In this document: positions 6,625-14,713 of the stretch, piece after piece | Position numbering within the stretch: position 1 is the first letter of the stretch | Layout: each line of letters begins with the position of its first letter | Source of the DNA: SZUA-430 sp964638635 | Lineage (GTDB): Bacteria; Pseudomonadota; Alphaproteobacteria; Micropepsales; Micropepsaceae | Assembly: GCA_964638635.1 (NCBI GenBank) | Contig: CAZXAQ010000088.1 | Location: forward strand, 1 to 16,074 | Direction of reading: 5' to 3' | Length of the DNA: 16,074 nucleotides | Made by a program: the position numbers and the translations under genes | The notes under the pieces: generated by a model | What the model was told of the DNA's origin: nothing | Seen by the model: the letters and a program-made list of their open reading frames with translations, nothing else | The model's database searches: none

Positions 6625-6658
6625 ACGGAACACATGCTATCTAATAGAGACGTTCCGT
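6625..6658. promoter_or_regulatory. Inverted repeat ACGGAAC-N20-GTTCCGT
   Basis: Perfect 7-bp inverted arms (6625-6631 and 6652-6658) flank a 20-bp core containing the AT-rich TATCTAATAG. It lies about 90 bp upstream of the membrane-protein start. The half-site includes GGAAC, the -35 of EcfG-type general stress promoters, but the spacing to CGTT is 19 bp rather than the 16-17 I recall for EcfG. A dimeric operator around a -10 region is therefore as likely. The arms are centred two helical turns or more apart (27 bp centre to centre). Confidence 0.35.
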
Positions 6659-6747
6659 ATGAGATTGCCACTAAGCACAACAATCGCTCAATCACCGCGT
6701 GCACTTCGCCGCGCATCGGACGTTGACGCCCGCGCACCACAGCCCGC

Positions 6748-7737
6748 ATGGTTTTCCACATGAACGTGTCCCCGATAGCGCTCGACGGCCCCTCACGGCG
6801 CCTCACGGCCCTCTGGATTGCCGTCTCGATTCTGTCGGTCGCGTCGGTTGCTGTCGCCCCAATCGCGGCCTTCGTGCTGATGATCAGCGCCTTCGGCCTG
6901 CCCCACGTCCTCTACGAACTGCGCTACGTCGACGAACGCTTCAGCGCCCGGCTCCAGCCCGCCCCGCTGGCCGCCATTGGCGCCCTGGTGGCCCTGATCG
7001 CCGCCGCCCGCATCGCGAACGGCATGCACATTCTGATGGGCGACCTGTTCCTCTGGATCGAGCTGGGGCTCGGCGCCGCGTTGGCGTTCACGGCCACGCT
7101 GCTGATGCGCCACAACAAGCTCCTCGGGGCGCTCATCGGCACCGCGTTCGCACTCGGCGCCATCTTCGCGCCGATCCCGACGTTCTTGATCTGGGCTTGG
7201 CTGCACAATCTGACGCCGCTCGGCTTCGTTGCCGAAATCACCGAAGGCGAAGAGCGGCGCCGCTGGCTACTGACGCTTTCAATCCCGTTCTTCGTCCTGC
7301 CGGCCCTGGTCGCCACCGGCGTCTTCCACGACCTGGCAAACGCACTGTTCGCCATCGCCGAACTGCAATGGACCTCGATGTTCGGCGCCGGCGACAAGCC
7401 GCTACTCTCATTCTTGCCGCCGGACTCGTGGGATCTGAACCTGTTCTCCGCCGCAGTCGTCGCCCAGTCGATGCACTACGTCGCCGTCATCGTGCTTCTG
7501 CCGCAACTCCTGCGCGCCAAACAAAGCGCCCCCACCCAAACGATCGTCCCCTGGCCCTCCTGGCCGGTGTTCGCCGCCGCCGTCGCCGCAATCGCGGCGC
7601 TCGCCTTCGGCATCTACGCCGTCAGCTACACCGACGCGCGCGCAGCCTACGGCGTCGCGGCAGCCATCCACGCCTGGATCGAACTGCCGATCCTGCTGCT
7701 CGCGATCGGCCAAGGCTTCACGTCAGCGCATAAATAA
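6748..7737 (+). CDS. Multi-pass membrane protein with intramembrane histidines, Brp/Blh-like in style
   Basis: The 329-residue protein is hydrophobic over most of its length, with roughly eight or nine membrane segments. Histidines and acidic residues recur inside or at the edges of the segments: FGLPHVLYELRYVD (49-62), WLHNLTP (151-157), FHDLAN (193-198), QSMHYVA (240-246) and AAIHAWIELP (305-314). This arrangement is typical of membrane metalloenzymes and recalls the Brp/Blh beta-carotene cleavage family, but I cannot confirm membership. I would not assign a reaction. The start is uncertain: ATG 6748 and ATG 6760 both lack a clear ribosome binding site. The last 20 bp overlap, tail to tail, the small membrane protein on the other strand. 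Confidence 0.75.
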   Translation: MVFHMNVSPIALDGPSRRLTALWIAVSILSVASVAVAPIAAFVLMISAFGLPHVLYELRYVDERFSARLQPAPLAAIGALVALIAAARIANGMHILMGDLFLWIELGLGAALAFTATLLMRHNKLLGALIGTAFALGAIFAPIPTFLIWAWLHNLTPLGFVAEITEGEERRRWLLTLSIPFFVLPALVATGVFHDLANALFAIAELQWTSMFGAGDKPLLSFLPPDSWDLNLFSAAVVAQSMHYVAVIVLLPQLLRAKQSAPTQTIVPWPSWPVFAAAVAAIAALAFGIYAVSYTDARAAYGVAAAIHAWIELPILLLAIGQGFTSAHK

Positions 7738-8062
7738 CCTCGCCGATCCACCACGACGCCGCGTTTGCAAGCACCGAGAACAAAGCCGCCTCATCCCACC
7801 GCGGCGTCGCGAGCAGCCGATAGGCAATCGTCTCCGCTGCCATCACGGCGGCTTCCAACACGGGCGTGGAGAGCGGCCCATACGCCGCCTGCACGTCATA
7901 GAACACCGCCCACAAAATCGGATGCGTAACCGTGCTCCCCGCAACCGCCGCCGCGGCACACATCAACACCGCGCGTCCAAACGCCGGCGCAACCGCAGCC
8001 GCGACCGCCGCCTCGATGGCATAGGTCAACGCCATCGCCTCAAGCTGCGTCACCGCTTCCAC
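7718..8062 (-). CDS. Small four-helix membrane protein of unknown function
   Basis: This 114-residue protein is almost wholly hydrophobic, with about four membrane segments. Conserved-looking polar positions lie within them: E17, VTHPILW (45-51), E70, E77 and the C-terminal ANAASWWIGEVIY (99-111). It resembles a class of small bacterial membrane proteins with E-x-x-x-E and T-(N/H)-P-x-x-(N/W) motifs that has no assigned function. The GTG at 8062 overlaps the end of murJ by 13 bp; ATG 8035 is an alternative start. Overlap with murJ suggests it is the last gene of that operon. Its 3' end overlaps the convergent gene by 20 bp, so the two transcripts are complementary at their ends. It could be a partner of the convergent membrane protein, but that is only proximity. 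Confidence 0.65.
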   Translation of the reverse strand: MEAVTQLEAMALTYAIEAAVAAAVAPAFGRAVLMCAAAAVAGSTVTHPILWAVFYDVQAAYGPLSTPVLEAAVMAAETIAYRLLATPRWDEAALFSVLANAASWWIGEVIYALT

Positions 8063-9558
8063 CCGAGGCCGAGCACTGTCGCGGCGTACGCCGCGAGCGT
8101 GATAGTCCCCAAAATCGCCACATAAACGAGCGCACGCTCGAACGTGACGCCATCAAGCGCCATCAGCAACGGCTGCGCCACCAACGCTGCAACCAGCCCC
8201 GCAAACAGTGTCGCCCCGACAAAACGCAAAGCGTTATCGATCAACCGCGCATCCACGCTGAGCATCCCGCGCACCCACGCGAAGCCGCCCAGCACCAACA
8301 CATTCACCCAAACGCCCACCGTGGTCCCGAGCGCCAAACCCTCGACGCCGAAGTGCAAGCCCACGATTAAGCCGAACTTGACGGCCAGATTGCAAACCAT
8401 CGCGACGCCCGTCGCGATAACGGGCGTCTGCGTGTCACCCTTCGCATGGAAGAGCGGCGTCACGGTCCTTAACACCACGAACGCCGGCAGCCCCGCCGCA
8501 TACGCCACCAACACCGACGCCGCCGCCTGCGCCGCCGCAACGTCGAACGCGCCGCGCGCGAACAGACCTTCCATGATTGCGTCCGGAAAGACGAAGAACG
8601 CCGCCAAGCACGGCATGGTAAGCATCAGCCCCATTTCCGTTCCGCGGTTGAACGACCGCGCCGTCTGCGCGGTGTCGCCCGCTTGCGCGCTACGCGACAT
8701 CTCCGGCAACAACACCGTCCCCAGCGCGATCGCAATCACGCCCATCGGCAGCTGGTTCACGCGGTCGGCGTAGTAGAGCGACGTGTAAGAACCAGCGCCT
8801 AAAAAACTCGCCAAGATCGTGTCAGCAAAAAGCGCAAGCTGCACGCCGGCCGCACCCAATGTCGCGGGCCCAAAGCGCGTCAGAAACGTGCGCGCATTCT
8901 CGTCCGCCACCGGCGCCGCCGGCGCTACAGGCAACTTCGCGGACCGCGCCGCGAAGACGAGCAGCAAAAGCTCGGCAACGCCGCCCGCCACCACGCCCCA
9001 CGCCGCCGCGTGCCCCGCACTCGGAAACAAGAACGCGACGCTGAGCGCCCCCGCCATCGCAATGTTCAACAAGATCGGCGCGGCCGCCGCCGCCCAAAAC
9101 TTCTTCTCCGCGTTCAACATGCCACCAAGATGGGTCACCACCGCGATGCACAGCAGATAGACGAACGTGATCCGCGTGAGATCGACCGCCAGCGACATCT
9201 GATCGGGCTTGCCCACATAACCCGGCGCCAGCAGCGCCACGAGATAGGGCGTCGCCACGATCGCCACGAGCAGCAACACGACTTGCACCGCGATCTGCCA
9301 GCCCAGCATCACGCGCGAAAACCGGTGCGCGCTTTCCTCGTTCTCCGCGCGCAGCCCCGTGTACATCGGCACAAACGCCGCGTTGTACGCGCCTTCCGCA
9401 AAAATCGTGCGGAAATGGTTCGGCAACCGGAACGCGACAAAGAACGCATCCGACAACGCGCCATGCCCCAGGATCGGCGCCATGACCATGTCGCGAACGA
9501 GGCCGGTCAGACGGCTCAAAAGCGTAAAGCCGCCGACCGAAAGAAGGGAACGAAACAT
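8050..9558 (-). CDS. murJ: Lipid II flippase MurJ (MviN)
   Basis: MurJ moves the peptidoglycan precursor lipid II from the inner to the outer leaflet of the cytoplasmic membrane and is normally essential. The 502-residue protein has the MOP-superfamily layout with about 14 membrane helices. The N-terminus carries SRLTGLVRD and FAEGAYNAAFVP, both MurJ signatures. Charged residues needed in the E. coli protein (R18, R24, D39, R52) have counterparts at R16, R22, D37 and R50, a constant two-residue offset. Length is near the usual 510. It lies 42 bp downstream of the alpha/beta hydrolase gene on the same strand and overlaps the small membrane protein at its end, suggesting a three-gene unit. Confidence 0.95.
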   Translation of the reverse strand: MFRSLLSVGGFTLLSRLTGLVRDMVMAPILGHGALSDAFFVAFRLPNHFRTIFAEGAYNAAFVPMYTGLRAENEESAHRFSRVMLGWQIAVQVVLLLVAIVATPYLVALLAPGYVGKPDQMSLAVDLTRITFVYLLCIAVVTHLGGMLNAEKKFWAAAAAPILLNIAMAGALSVAFLFPSAGHAAAWGVVAGGVAELLLLVFAARSAKLPVAPAAPVADENARTFLTRFGPATLGAAGVQLALFADTILASFLGAGSYTSLYYADRVNQLPMGVIAIALGTVLLPEMSRSAQAGDTAQTARSFNRGTEMGLMLTMPCLAAFFVFPDAIMEGLFARGAFDVAAAQAAASVLVAYAAGLPAFVVLRTVTPLFHAKGDTQTPVIATGVAMVCNLAVKFGLIVGLHFGVEGLALGTTVGVWVNVLVLGGFAWVRGMLSVDARLIDNALRFVGATLFAGLVAALVAQPLLMALDGVTFERALVYVAILGTITLAAYAATVLGLGWKR

Positions 9559-9600
9559 CGCGACCCGTGTCGAATCTCTGACCTAAATCCAGCCCACTCG

Positions 9601-10266
9601 TTACAGGCTGGCCACCCAAGCTGCAAAAGCGTCCAGTATCTCCGCCCGAACCTGGGCATCTTTGCGGCCGCTCTTGGCCGGAACGTGGAAAGAATGATCC
9701 GCGTCCGCCACGAGATGCAGTGTTGCCAGCTTGCCCAGCTTCTTAACCAGCGGCTTCAGCAACGAGACATCGGCGAGCGCATCCCGCGTCCCCTGCAGGA
9801 ACAACATCGGCACAGCCACGTCGAACAAGTGCGCCGCCCGCTCATCCGACGGTGCACCCGCCGCGTGCAAGGGGAAGCCGAAAAAGGCGAGCCCACGCAC
9901 ACCCATCGGCGCCAACGCCTCCGCCTGCGACGTCATCCGCCCGCCAAACGATTTGCCACCCGCGACAAGCGGCAGCTCGGGCATCAGCTCGCGCGCCTTC
10001 GCGACGGCAGCCCGAACCACCGCATGCGCGACCTTTGGCGGATCGGGCCGCTTTCCGCCCTGCTCCATATACGGAAACTGATACCGCAACGTGGCAATCT
10101 GCCGGTCCGCGAGCTCCTCGGCGACCGCCGCCATGAACGGGTGCGCCATCCCGGCACCCGCCCCATGCGCGAACACGTAGCCCGCCCGCGCGCGAGGCGG
10201 TGCCAGAAGCAAGCCCGAGATTCGCTCCTTAGGACGCCACTCGATCGTGATCTTGCGTACACTCAT
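9601..10266 (-). CDS. Alpha/beta hydrolase of the KANL3/Tex30 type
   Basis: The 221-residue cytoplasmic protein has the compact alpha/beta hydrolase fold of the KANL3/Tex30-like (dienelactone hydrolase-related) family. The oxyanion-side motif is VFAHGAGAGMAHPFM (31-45). The nucleophile elbow is GGKSFGGRM with S106. The acid is D162 in LQGTRDAL, and the catalytic H191 is in DADHSF. The triad is complete and in order, so it should be an active esterase or peptidase-like hydrolase; the substrate is unknown. It starts at ATG 10266. A GCTAGAGT octamer at 10281-10274 on the same strand sits where a -10 element would give an almost leaderless mRNA. It is followed by murJ and is divergent from the ATP-grasp/M32 fusion across 88 bp. 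Confidence 0.88.
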   Translation of the reverse strand: MSVRKITIEWRPKERISGLLLAPPRARAGYVFAHGAGAGMAHPFMAAVAEELADRQIATLRYQFPYMEQGGKRPDPPKVAHAVVRAAVAKARELMPELPLVAGGKSFGGRMTSQAEALAPMGVRGLAFFGFPLHAAGAPSDERAAHLFDVAVPMLFLQGTRDALADVSLLKPLVKKLGKLATLHLVADADHSFHVPAKSGRKDAQVRAEILDAFAAWVASL

Positions 10267-10273
10267 AACGCAA

Positions 10274-10281
10274 ACTCTAGC
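10274..10281 (-). promoter_or_regulatory. Possible -10 element (GCTAGAGT) for the hydrolase-murJ unit
   Basis: GCTAGAGT is read leftward 7 bp before the hydrolase ATG. It matches the Caulobacter-type -10 GCTANAWC at six of eight positions and is identical to the -10 proposed for the small RNA. I see no good TTG-type -35 at 10-14 bp. If used, transcription would begin at or next to the ATG. Confidence 0.25.
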
Positions 10282-10354
10282 ATCGCTTGGCGTGGCGCCC
10301 CAGAGGCGTGCTAACCCTTCGCCTCGACACCGCTAAGGGAATCACGGGAACAGG

Positions 10355-13333
10355 ATGACGACGCCAACAATCTTGAGTCCGAACGAGACACTAGGCCTCG
10401 CCGGCGCCGCCCTCGACAGCCGCGTGCGCAAGGCCGCAGGCCACATCAACGACCTGAGCTTCGCCCAGATCGGCCAGCGGCTGCGCGCCGACGCCCAGAA
10501 GAACGAACTCACCTACGAACGCGACGGCCAGTTCGAGCCCATTCCCGTGATGCTGCGCCCGCTGCTCGCGATGAACGAACAGTTGGCCTACGTCCAACAC
10601 GTCTGCCAACGCCTGACCGATGCCCTGAAGCGCCTGCCCTCGCTCTACCTCAGCGACCCCGACGTGAAAAAAGTCATCGCCATCACACCCGGCGAAGAGG
10701 GCTGGCTTCGCGACACCTGGACGCCCGCGCACGAACGCAACAACACGGTCTACGGCCGCCTCGACGCCGTCTGCGATTTCACCGCCGCCGGCTGGCAAGA
10801 CACACTGCATTTCATGGAGGCGAACCTCTCCGGCGTCGGCGGCATCAACTACGCCCCGCTCGCCGAACAGCTTGTCATGCGCGATATCGTGCCGACGCTG
10901 CTCGACCACGACCCGGCGCTCAGGATCGAAATGCCCCGCGACCAGCGGGATCTGTTCATTCAAGTGCTGATCGACCACGCCCGCGCACTTGGCCGCACGA
11001 AATGCCGCCTCAGCTTCGTCGAACCGAAATACGCCGAAGACGGCATCAACGAACAATCCGTGCTCAGCGAATACCTCGCCAAGCGCCACAACCTTACGAT
11101 CACGCACGCCGACCCCAGCGAGCTGCGCATGAAGGACGGCGACGTCTACTACGGCGACGACTGCGTCGACGTCGCCTACCGGGACTACGAAGTCCGCGAC
11201 CTCATCGAACTCGAAGAGGAACTCGGCAAGCCGCTGGAAGCGATGCGCCACCTCTTCAAACAGAACCGCGTCGTCTCCTCGCTCGTCGGCGACTTCGACC
11301 ACAAGAGCTGCTGGGAGGTGCTGACCGATCCCGCCATCGCCGAAAAATACTTCAGCGCCGAAGAATGCCGCCTCTTCCGCCGCCACGTGCTGTGGACCCG
11401 CATCGTCGGCGACCGCAAGACGACGCTGCCCCACAACGTGGAAGGCGACCTCCTCGAATATCTGCGCCTGCATCGCGAAGAACTGGTGATGAAGCCGAAC
11501 CGCGCCTACGGCGGCGAAGGCGTCACCATCGGCGCCTCAACCTCGGCGGCCGATTGGGAAAAGCTGATCGACGAAGCGGTCGCGAACACGCACGACACCG
11601 AAGAGAACTGGGTCGTCCAAAAGGCAACGCGCCTGCCGGTGCACGAATTCCCGATCGTCGGCCAAGACGGCCGTGTGTTCGCCGAACCCTTCTACGCCGT
11701 CATGGGCTTCGCCCCGACCGAGAACGGCCTCGGCATCATGTGCCGCGTCAGCCAAAAGCAGGTCGTCAACGTGGCCCAGCACGGCGGCATGGCGGCGGTC
11801 TTGGTAGCCCACCCTCCCCGTGAGCTGCGCGTGCCCAAGCGCTCGCAAGGCGGCCGCAGCGACGGCGCGGCGGAAGCGCTGCGCGCCAAGATCGGTGAAC
11901 TGCAACATTTCGACAACGCAATCGCCGTCCTCGAATGGGACGAGGAAACAATCCTCCCCGATGGCGGTCGCGACGAACGCGGCGAACAACTGGCGACGCT
12001 CGAAGGCGCCCGCCACGCGCTGCTCACCTCCGACCATCTCGGCGACCTGATCGAAGAAGTGGCGCTTGCGCACGAAGGCGACGAGCGCTGGCGCCGCGAA
12101 ATCGAACTGCTGCGCGACCTGCGCGCCAGCGATCTGGCGCTCCCCGCCGACCTCGTCCGCGCCTACGCCGGCGCGCGCGCCCGCGCCACCGCGGCGTGGG
12201 AAGACGCCCGCGAGGCCGACGATTTCAAACTCCTCGCCCCGGCACTCGGCGAACTCGTCGCCCTCGCTCGCGAAACCTCGAAGACGATCGATCCGGACGT
12301 CGATCCCTACGACATCCTGCTCGACGAATACGAACCGGGCATGACGCGCGCGCGCCTCGAACCCGTGCTGAACACGCTACGCGATCGCCTCGTTCCCATG
12401 GTGAAAGATGCGACCCGCAAGACTGCGTCATGGCCCGACACCATCACGCGCGCCGTGCCCGAAGCAAAACTCTGGGAAGTCTGCAACGAGGTCCTGGAGT
12501 TCGTGGGCTTCGATTTCACCCGCGGCCACCTCGACCGCGCGACCCACCCCGGCACGACCGCGCTCGGCTTCGACGACGTTCGCCTCGCCCTCCGCCCAAA
12601 CCACGAGAACCTGCTCGAAGCCGTCCTCACCACACTGCACGAAGGTGGCCACGGCCTCTACGATCAAGGCTTGGCGCCCCAGGACCGCGCCACGCTGCTC
12701 GCGCAAGCCCCATCGATGGGCATGCACGAAGCCCAGGCAAGGCTTTGGGAAAACCACGTCGGCCGCAGTCGCGCGTTCTGGACGTTCCTGTTCCCGAAAC
12801 TCCGCGACGCGCTCGGCCCCCTGATGCAAGGCCTCGACGGCGAGAAATTCTTCCAAGCCGCCAACCGCGTGCGGCCAAGCCAAATCCGTGCCAGCGCCGA
12901 CGAACTCTCGTATCACCTGCACGTTCTGCTCCGCTACGAACTCGAAGTCGCCATGATCTCCGGCGATCTCAAGGTGAGCGATCTCGCAGGCGCCTGGAAC
13001 GAACGCAGCGTCTCGCTGATCGGCATCAAACCAACGAGCGACCTCACCGGTGTGCTGCAAGACGGCCACTGGGCCTCCGGCATGTTCGGCTACTTCCCGA
13101 CCTACACGCTGGGCAGCCTCTACGCCGCGCAACTGACCGAGGCCTACGCCAAGACCGCCAAGCTCGACGAACAAATCACGCGCGGCGAGTTCACCCCATT
13201 GCGCACCTGGCTGCGCGATAAGATCTACATGTCGGGCGACCGCATCCCGACTGAAGACCTCGTCACACGCGTCACAGGTAAAGGCCTCGACGTGGACGCC
13301 TATTTCAGACATATCGCCACGAAGTTCGGCTGA
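10355..13333 (+). CDS. Fusion of a circularly permuted ATP-grasp ligase with an M32 metallocarboxypeptidase
   Basis: One uninterrupted 992-codon frame holds two enzymes. Residues about 60-487 resemble circularly permuted ATP-grasp (glutathionylspermidine synthetase-like) proteins: FMEANLSGVGGINYAP (153-168), the nucleotide-binding VMKPNRAYGGEGVTIG (378-393), VVQKAT (420-425) and the closing CRVSQKQVVNVAQHGG (463-478). After a linker of some 15 residues, about 504-992 is a complete M32 carboxypeptidase (Taq/Pfu type). It has LEWDEET (526-532), zinc ligands H762, H766 and E792 with catalytic E763 in HEGGH...HEAQ, IRASAD (844-849) and GVLQDGHW (899-906). The H762-E792 spacing of 30 equals that recalled for the Pfu enzyme (269/299). 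HPF and DxRxT are altered to HPG (731-733) and DVRLA (741-745). By analogy with Gsp synthetase/amidase, it may both make and trim a peptide-like amide; the substrates are unknown. No signal peptide is visible. Confidence 0.88.
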   Translation: MTTPTILSPNETLGLAGAALDSRVRKAAGHINDLSFAQIGQRLRADAQKNELTYERDGQFEPIPVMLRPLLAMNEQLAYVQHVCQRLTDALKRLPSLYLSDPDVKKVIAITPGEEGWLRDTWTPAHERNNTVYGRLDAVCDFTAAGWQDTLHFMEANLSGVGGINYAPLAEQLVMRDIVPTLLDHDPALRIEMPRDQRDLFIQVLIDHARALGRTKCRLSFVEPKYAEDGINEQSVLSEYLAKRHNLTITHADPSELRMKDGDVYYGDDCVDVAYRDYEVRDLIELEEELGKPLEAMRHLFKQNRVVSSLVGDFDHKSCWEVLTDPAIAEKYFSAEECRLFRRHVLWTRIVGDRKTTLPHNVEGDLLEYLRLHREELVMKPNRAYGGEGVTIGASTSAADWEKLIDEAVANTHDTEENWVVQKATRLPVHEFPIVGQDGRVFAEPFYAVMGFAPTENGLGIMCRVSQKQVVNVAQHGGMAAVLVAHPPRELRVPKRSQGGRSDGAAEALRAKIGELQHFDNAIAVLEWDEETILPDGGRDERGEQLATLEGARHALLTSDHLGDLIEEVALAHEGDERWRREIELLRDLRASDLALPADLVRAYAGARARATAAWEDAREADDFKLLAPALGELVALARETSKTIDPDVDPYDILLDEYEPGMTRARLEPVLNTLRDRLVPMVKDATRKTASWPDTITRAVPEAKLWEVCNEVLEFVGFDFTRGHLDRATHPGTTALGFDDVRLALRPNHENLLEAVLTTLHEGGHGLYDQGLAPQDRATLLAQAPSMGMHEAQARLWENHVGRSRAFWTFLFPKLRDALGPLMQGLDGEKFFQAANRVRPSQIRASADELSYHLHVLLRYELEVAMISGDLKVSDLAGAWNERSVSLIGIKPTSDLTGVLQDGHWASGMFGYFPTYTLGSLYAAQLTEAYAKTAKLDEQITRGEFTPLRTWLRDKIYMSGDRIPTEDLVTRVTGKGLDVDAYFRHIATKFG

Positions 13334-13336
13334 TGC

Positions 13337-14677
13337 CTAAGCCGCTTCAATCGCAGACCGGATTTCCCGCTGACGCACTGCGTCCAGCGGGAAGTTCCAC
13401 ATCATCGCCATCGCAACGAGCTTCAGCGCCACCGGAACGGCCGCATAAAGCATAGCGAGCGCGAACAGCGCCTCCGGTCCGTTCGCCGACTTCCCGGCCG
13501 CGTCGAAGGCAGCCGCATCGAAGCCAACCCAATGCAGGATCGGCAGCGAGGCGGCCGCGAGCGCGAACGACAGCTTCGTCGCAATCCCCCACAGCGCAAA
13601 GAACAACCCCGTCCGCTGCTCGCCCGATGCTTTTGTATCGAGATCCACAACGTCGGCCTGAATGGCGCTCGGCAGCACCAGATCGGCGCCGAACCCTATC
13701 CCCGAAACGATCGAGATGATGAGGAACGGCACCACGTCGCCCTGCCCCACCACAAACGGCGTAAACGCGAAGGCGCCGCACGCGACCACCATCGCTATCA
13801 CCCAGGTGCGATGCTTGCCCAACCGCCGCGCCACGAGCGACCAAAACGGAATGCCCGCAAGCCCCGCCAAGAAATAGGCAAGCAACAACGGACCGTACGC
13901 TTCCGGCGCGCCGATCACATGGCTCACGAACAGAAGAAACAACGTCGCCGGCAAACCGTTCGCGAACGCATTGATCAAATAGGCGAAGATCAATCGCCGG
14001 AACGGCGCGTTCTCCGCGATCGCGCGAAAGCCGTCCCGCAGCGACACCCGCACATGCGTCAAAGGCGGCGGCTCCGGCACCTTGATGAGCAACCACGCGA
14101 CCGTCGGCACCATCAGCACGGTGACCAACACCGCCAGCGCCGCCATATGCACGCGTGGATCGGTGTAACCCGCCGCCGTCAACGCCGTCGGCATCGACGC
14201 GGCCAGCAACGTTCCGAACATCCCCACCCCTTCGCGCACGCCGGTGATGCGCGTGCGTTCATTGTAATCGCCCGAAAGCTCGGCCCCCCACGCGCTGTAA
14301 GGCAACAGCAGCATCGTCCAGGCGAGCGTCAGCGTGAAAATGCCGAACGCGAATTGCCCAAGCGAAGGCTCCGCCCCCGGCGCAAACAAAACGACCACGG
14401 CAAGGATGGCGAGCGGCGTGCCGGCGAGAATCCACGGCTTACGCCGCCCGAATCGCCCCGGCGTCCGATCGCTCATGTAACCGATGACGGGGTCCGTGAA
14501 TGCGTCGAAAACGCGCGAGAGAATGATGACGTACCCGATCCAGTCGAGCGGCAGCCCCAGCGTCTGCGTATAGAATCCCGGCAAAAACACGTAAGGCGGC
14601 AACAGCAAGATCGCAAAGGCGACGGCCGGCGCCCCATAGGCCGCCAGCACCCCCACCTTGAGCCGCTCCCCGGTCAT
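13337..14677 (-). CDS. GPH-family (MelB-like) sugar:cation symporter, MFS superfamily
   Basis: The 446-residue protein has about 12 membrane segments and the glycoside-pentoside-hexuronide signature. DAFTDPVIGYMSDRT (58-72) supplies D58 and D62, matching the cation-site Asp pair of MelB (D55, D59). GRRKPW (77-82) follows in the first cytoplasmic loop. ELSGDYNERTRITGVR comes at the fourth helix, equivalent to the D124 region of MelB. It starts at ATG 14677 and is divergent from the FAD oxidoreductase across 41 bp. It ends 3 bp from the stop of the convergent fusion gene. GPH-type transporters of this branch are often found with COG2907/DUF1365/Cfa lipid-modification genes, so its cargo may not be a sugar. 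That is inference from recalled neighbourhoods. Confidence 0.88.
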   Translation of the reverse strand: MTGERLKVGVLAAYGAPAVAFAILLLPPYVFLPGFYTQTLGLPLDWIGYVIILSRVFDAFTDPVIGYMSDRTPGRFGRRKPWILAGTPLAILAVVVLFAPGAEPSLGQFAFGIFTLTLAWTMLLLPYSAWGAELSGDYNERTRITGVREGVGMFGTLLAASMPTALTAAGYTDPRVHMAALAVLVTVLMVPTVAWLLIKVPEPPPLTHVRVSLRDGFRAIAENAPFRRLIFAYLINAFANGLPATLFLLFVSHVIGAPEAYGPLLLAYFLAGLAGIPFWSLVARRLGKHRTWVIAMVVACGAFAFTPFVVGQGDVVPFLIISIVSGIGFGADLVLPSAIQADVVDLDTKASGEQRTGLFFALWGIATKLSFALAAASLPILHWVGFDAAAFDAAGKSANGPEALFALAMLYAAVPVALKLVAMAMMWNFPLDAVRQREIRSAIEAA

Positions 14678-14684
14678 GGACGGG

Positions 14685-14713
14685 TGATCCGCGAGGGGGT
14701 AAGTCCCGTAAAC
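14685..14713 (+). promoter_or_regulatory. RpoE/ChrR-type (ECF11) promoter candidate
   Basis: TGATCC (14685-14690), 18 bp of spacer, then TAAAC (14709-14713). In Rhodobacter sphaeroides the singlet-oxygen sigma factor RpoE, held by ChrR, is known for a TGATCC -35 and a TAAGA-like -10; here the -35 is exact and the -10 matches at three or four of five bases. Transcription would start at about 14719-14721, that is at the ATG of the oxidoreductase, giving a leaderless mRNA. No Shine-Dalgarno is visible, which agrees. The genes for the sigma factor and ChrR are not in the window. Confidence 0.5.

Larger units (their letters stand above)
6315..6747. other. 433-bp gap without a protein gene
   Basis: The left third (6324-6477) is organised as a minus-strand small RNA unit with promoter, nested stems and terminator. 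The middle (6480-6620) shows nothing I can support. An inverted repeat flanking an AT-rich core lies at 6625-6658. Two short overlapping plus-strand reading frames (6490-6726 and 6494-6763) lack a ribosome binding site and the codon-position GC bias of the neighbours, so I do not call them. The promoter of the downstream membrane-protein gene must lie in the right part. Confidence 0.7.

Noticed and set aside
6627..6654. GGAAC-N19-CGTT as a standard EcfG stress promoter
   Set aside because: The spacing is 2-3 bp longer than the 16-17 bp I recall for EcfG, so I kept it only as an inverted repeat.
6490..6763. Two overlapping short plus-strand reading frames in the gap
   Set aside because: No ribosome binding site, no coding-like composition and no recognisable protein. 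They overlap each other and the start of the next gene.
9010..10314. A 434-codon plus-strand frame antisense to murJ and the hydrolase
   Set aside because: It is Arg/Gln/His-rich, typical of the reverse reading of GC-rich genes. Both genes on the other strand are clearly identified.
11935..13221. A 428-codon plus-strand frame inside the M32 half of the fusion
   Set aside because: It is a frame-shifted Arg/Pro-rich shadow of the peptidase coding sequence. I also considered that it might signal a frameshift, but the M32 motifs run unbroken in the main frame.
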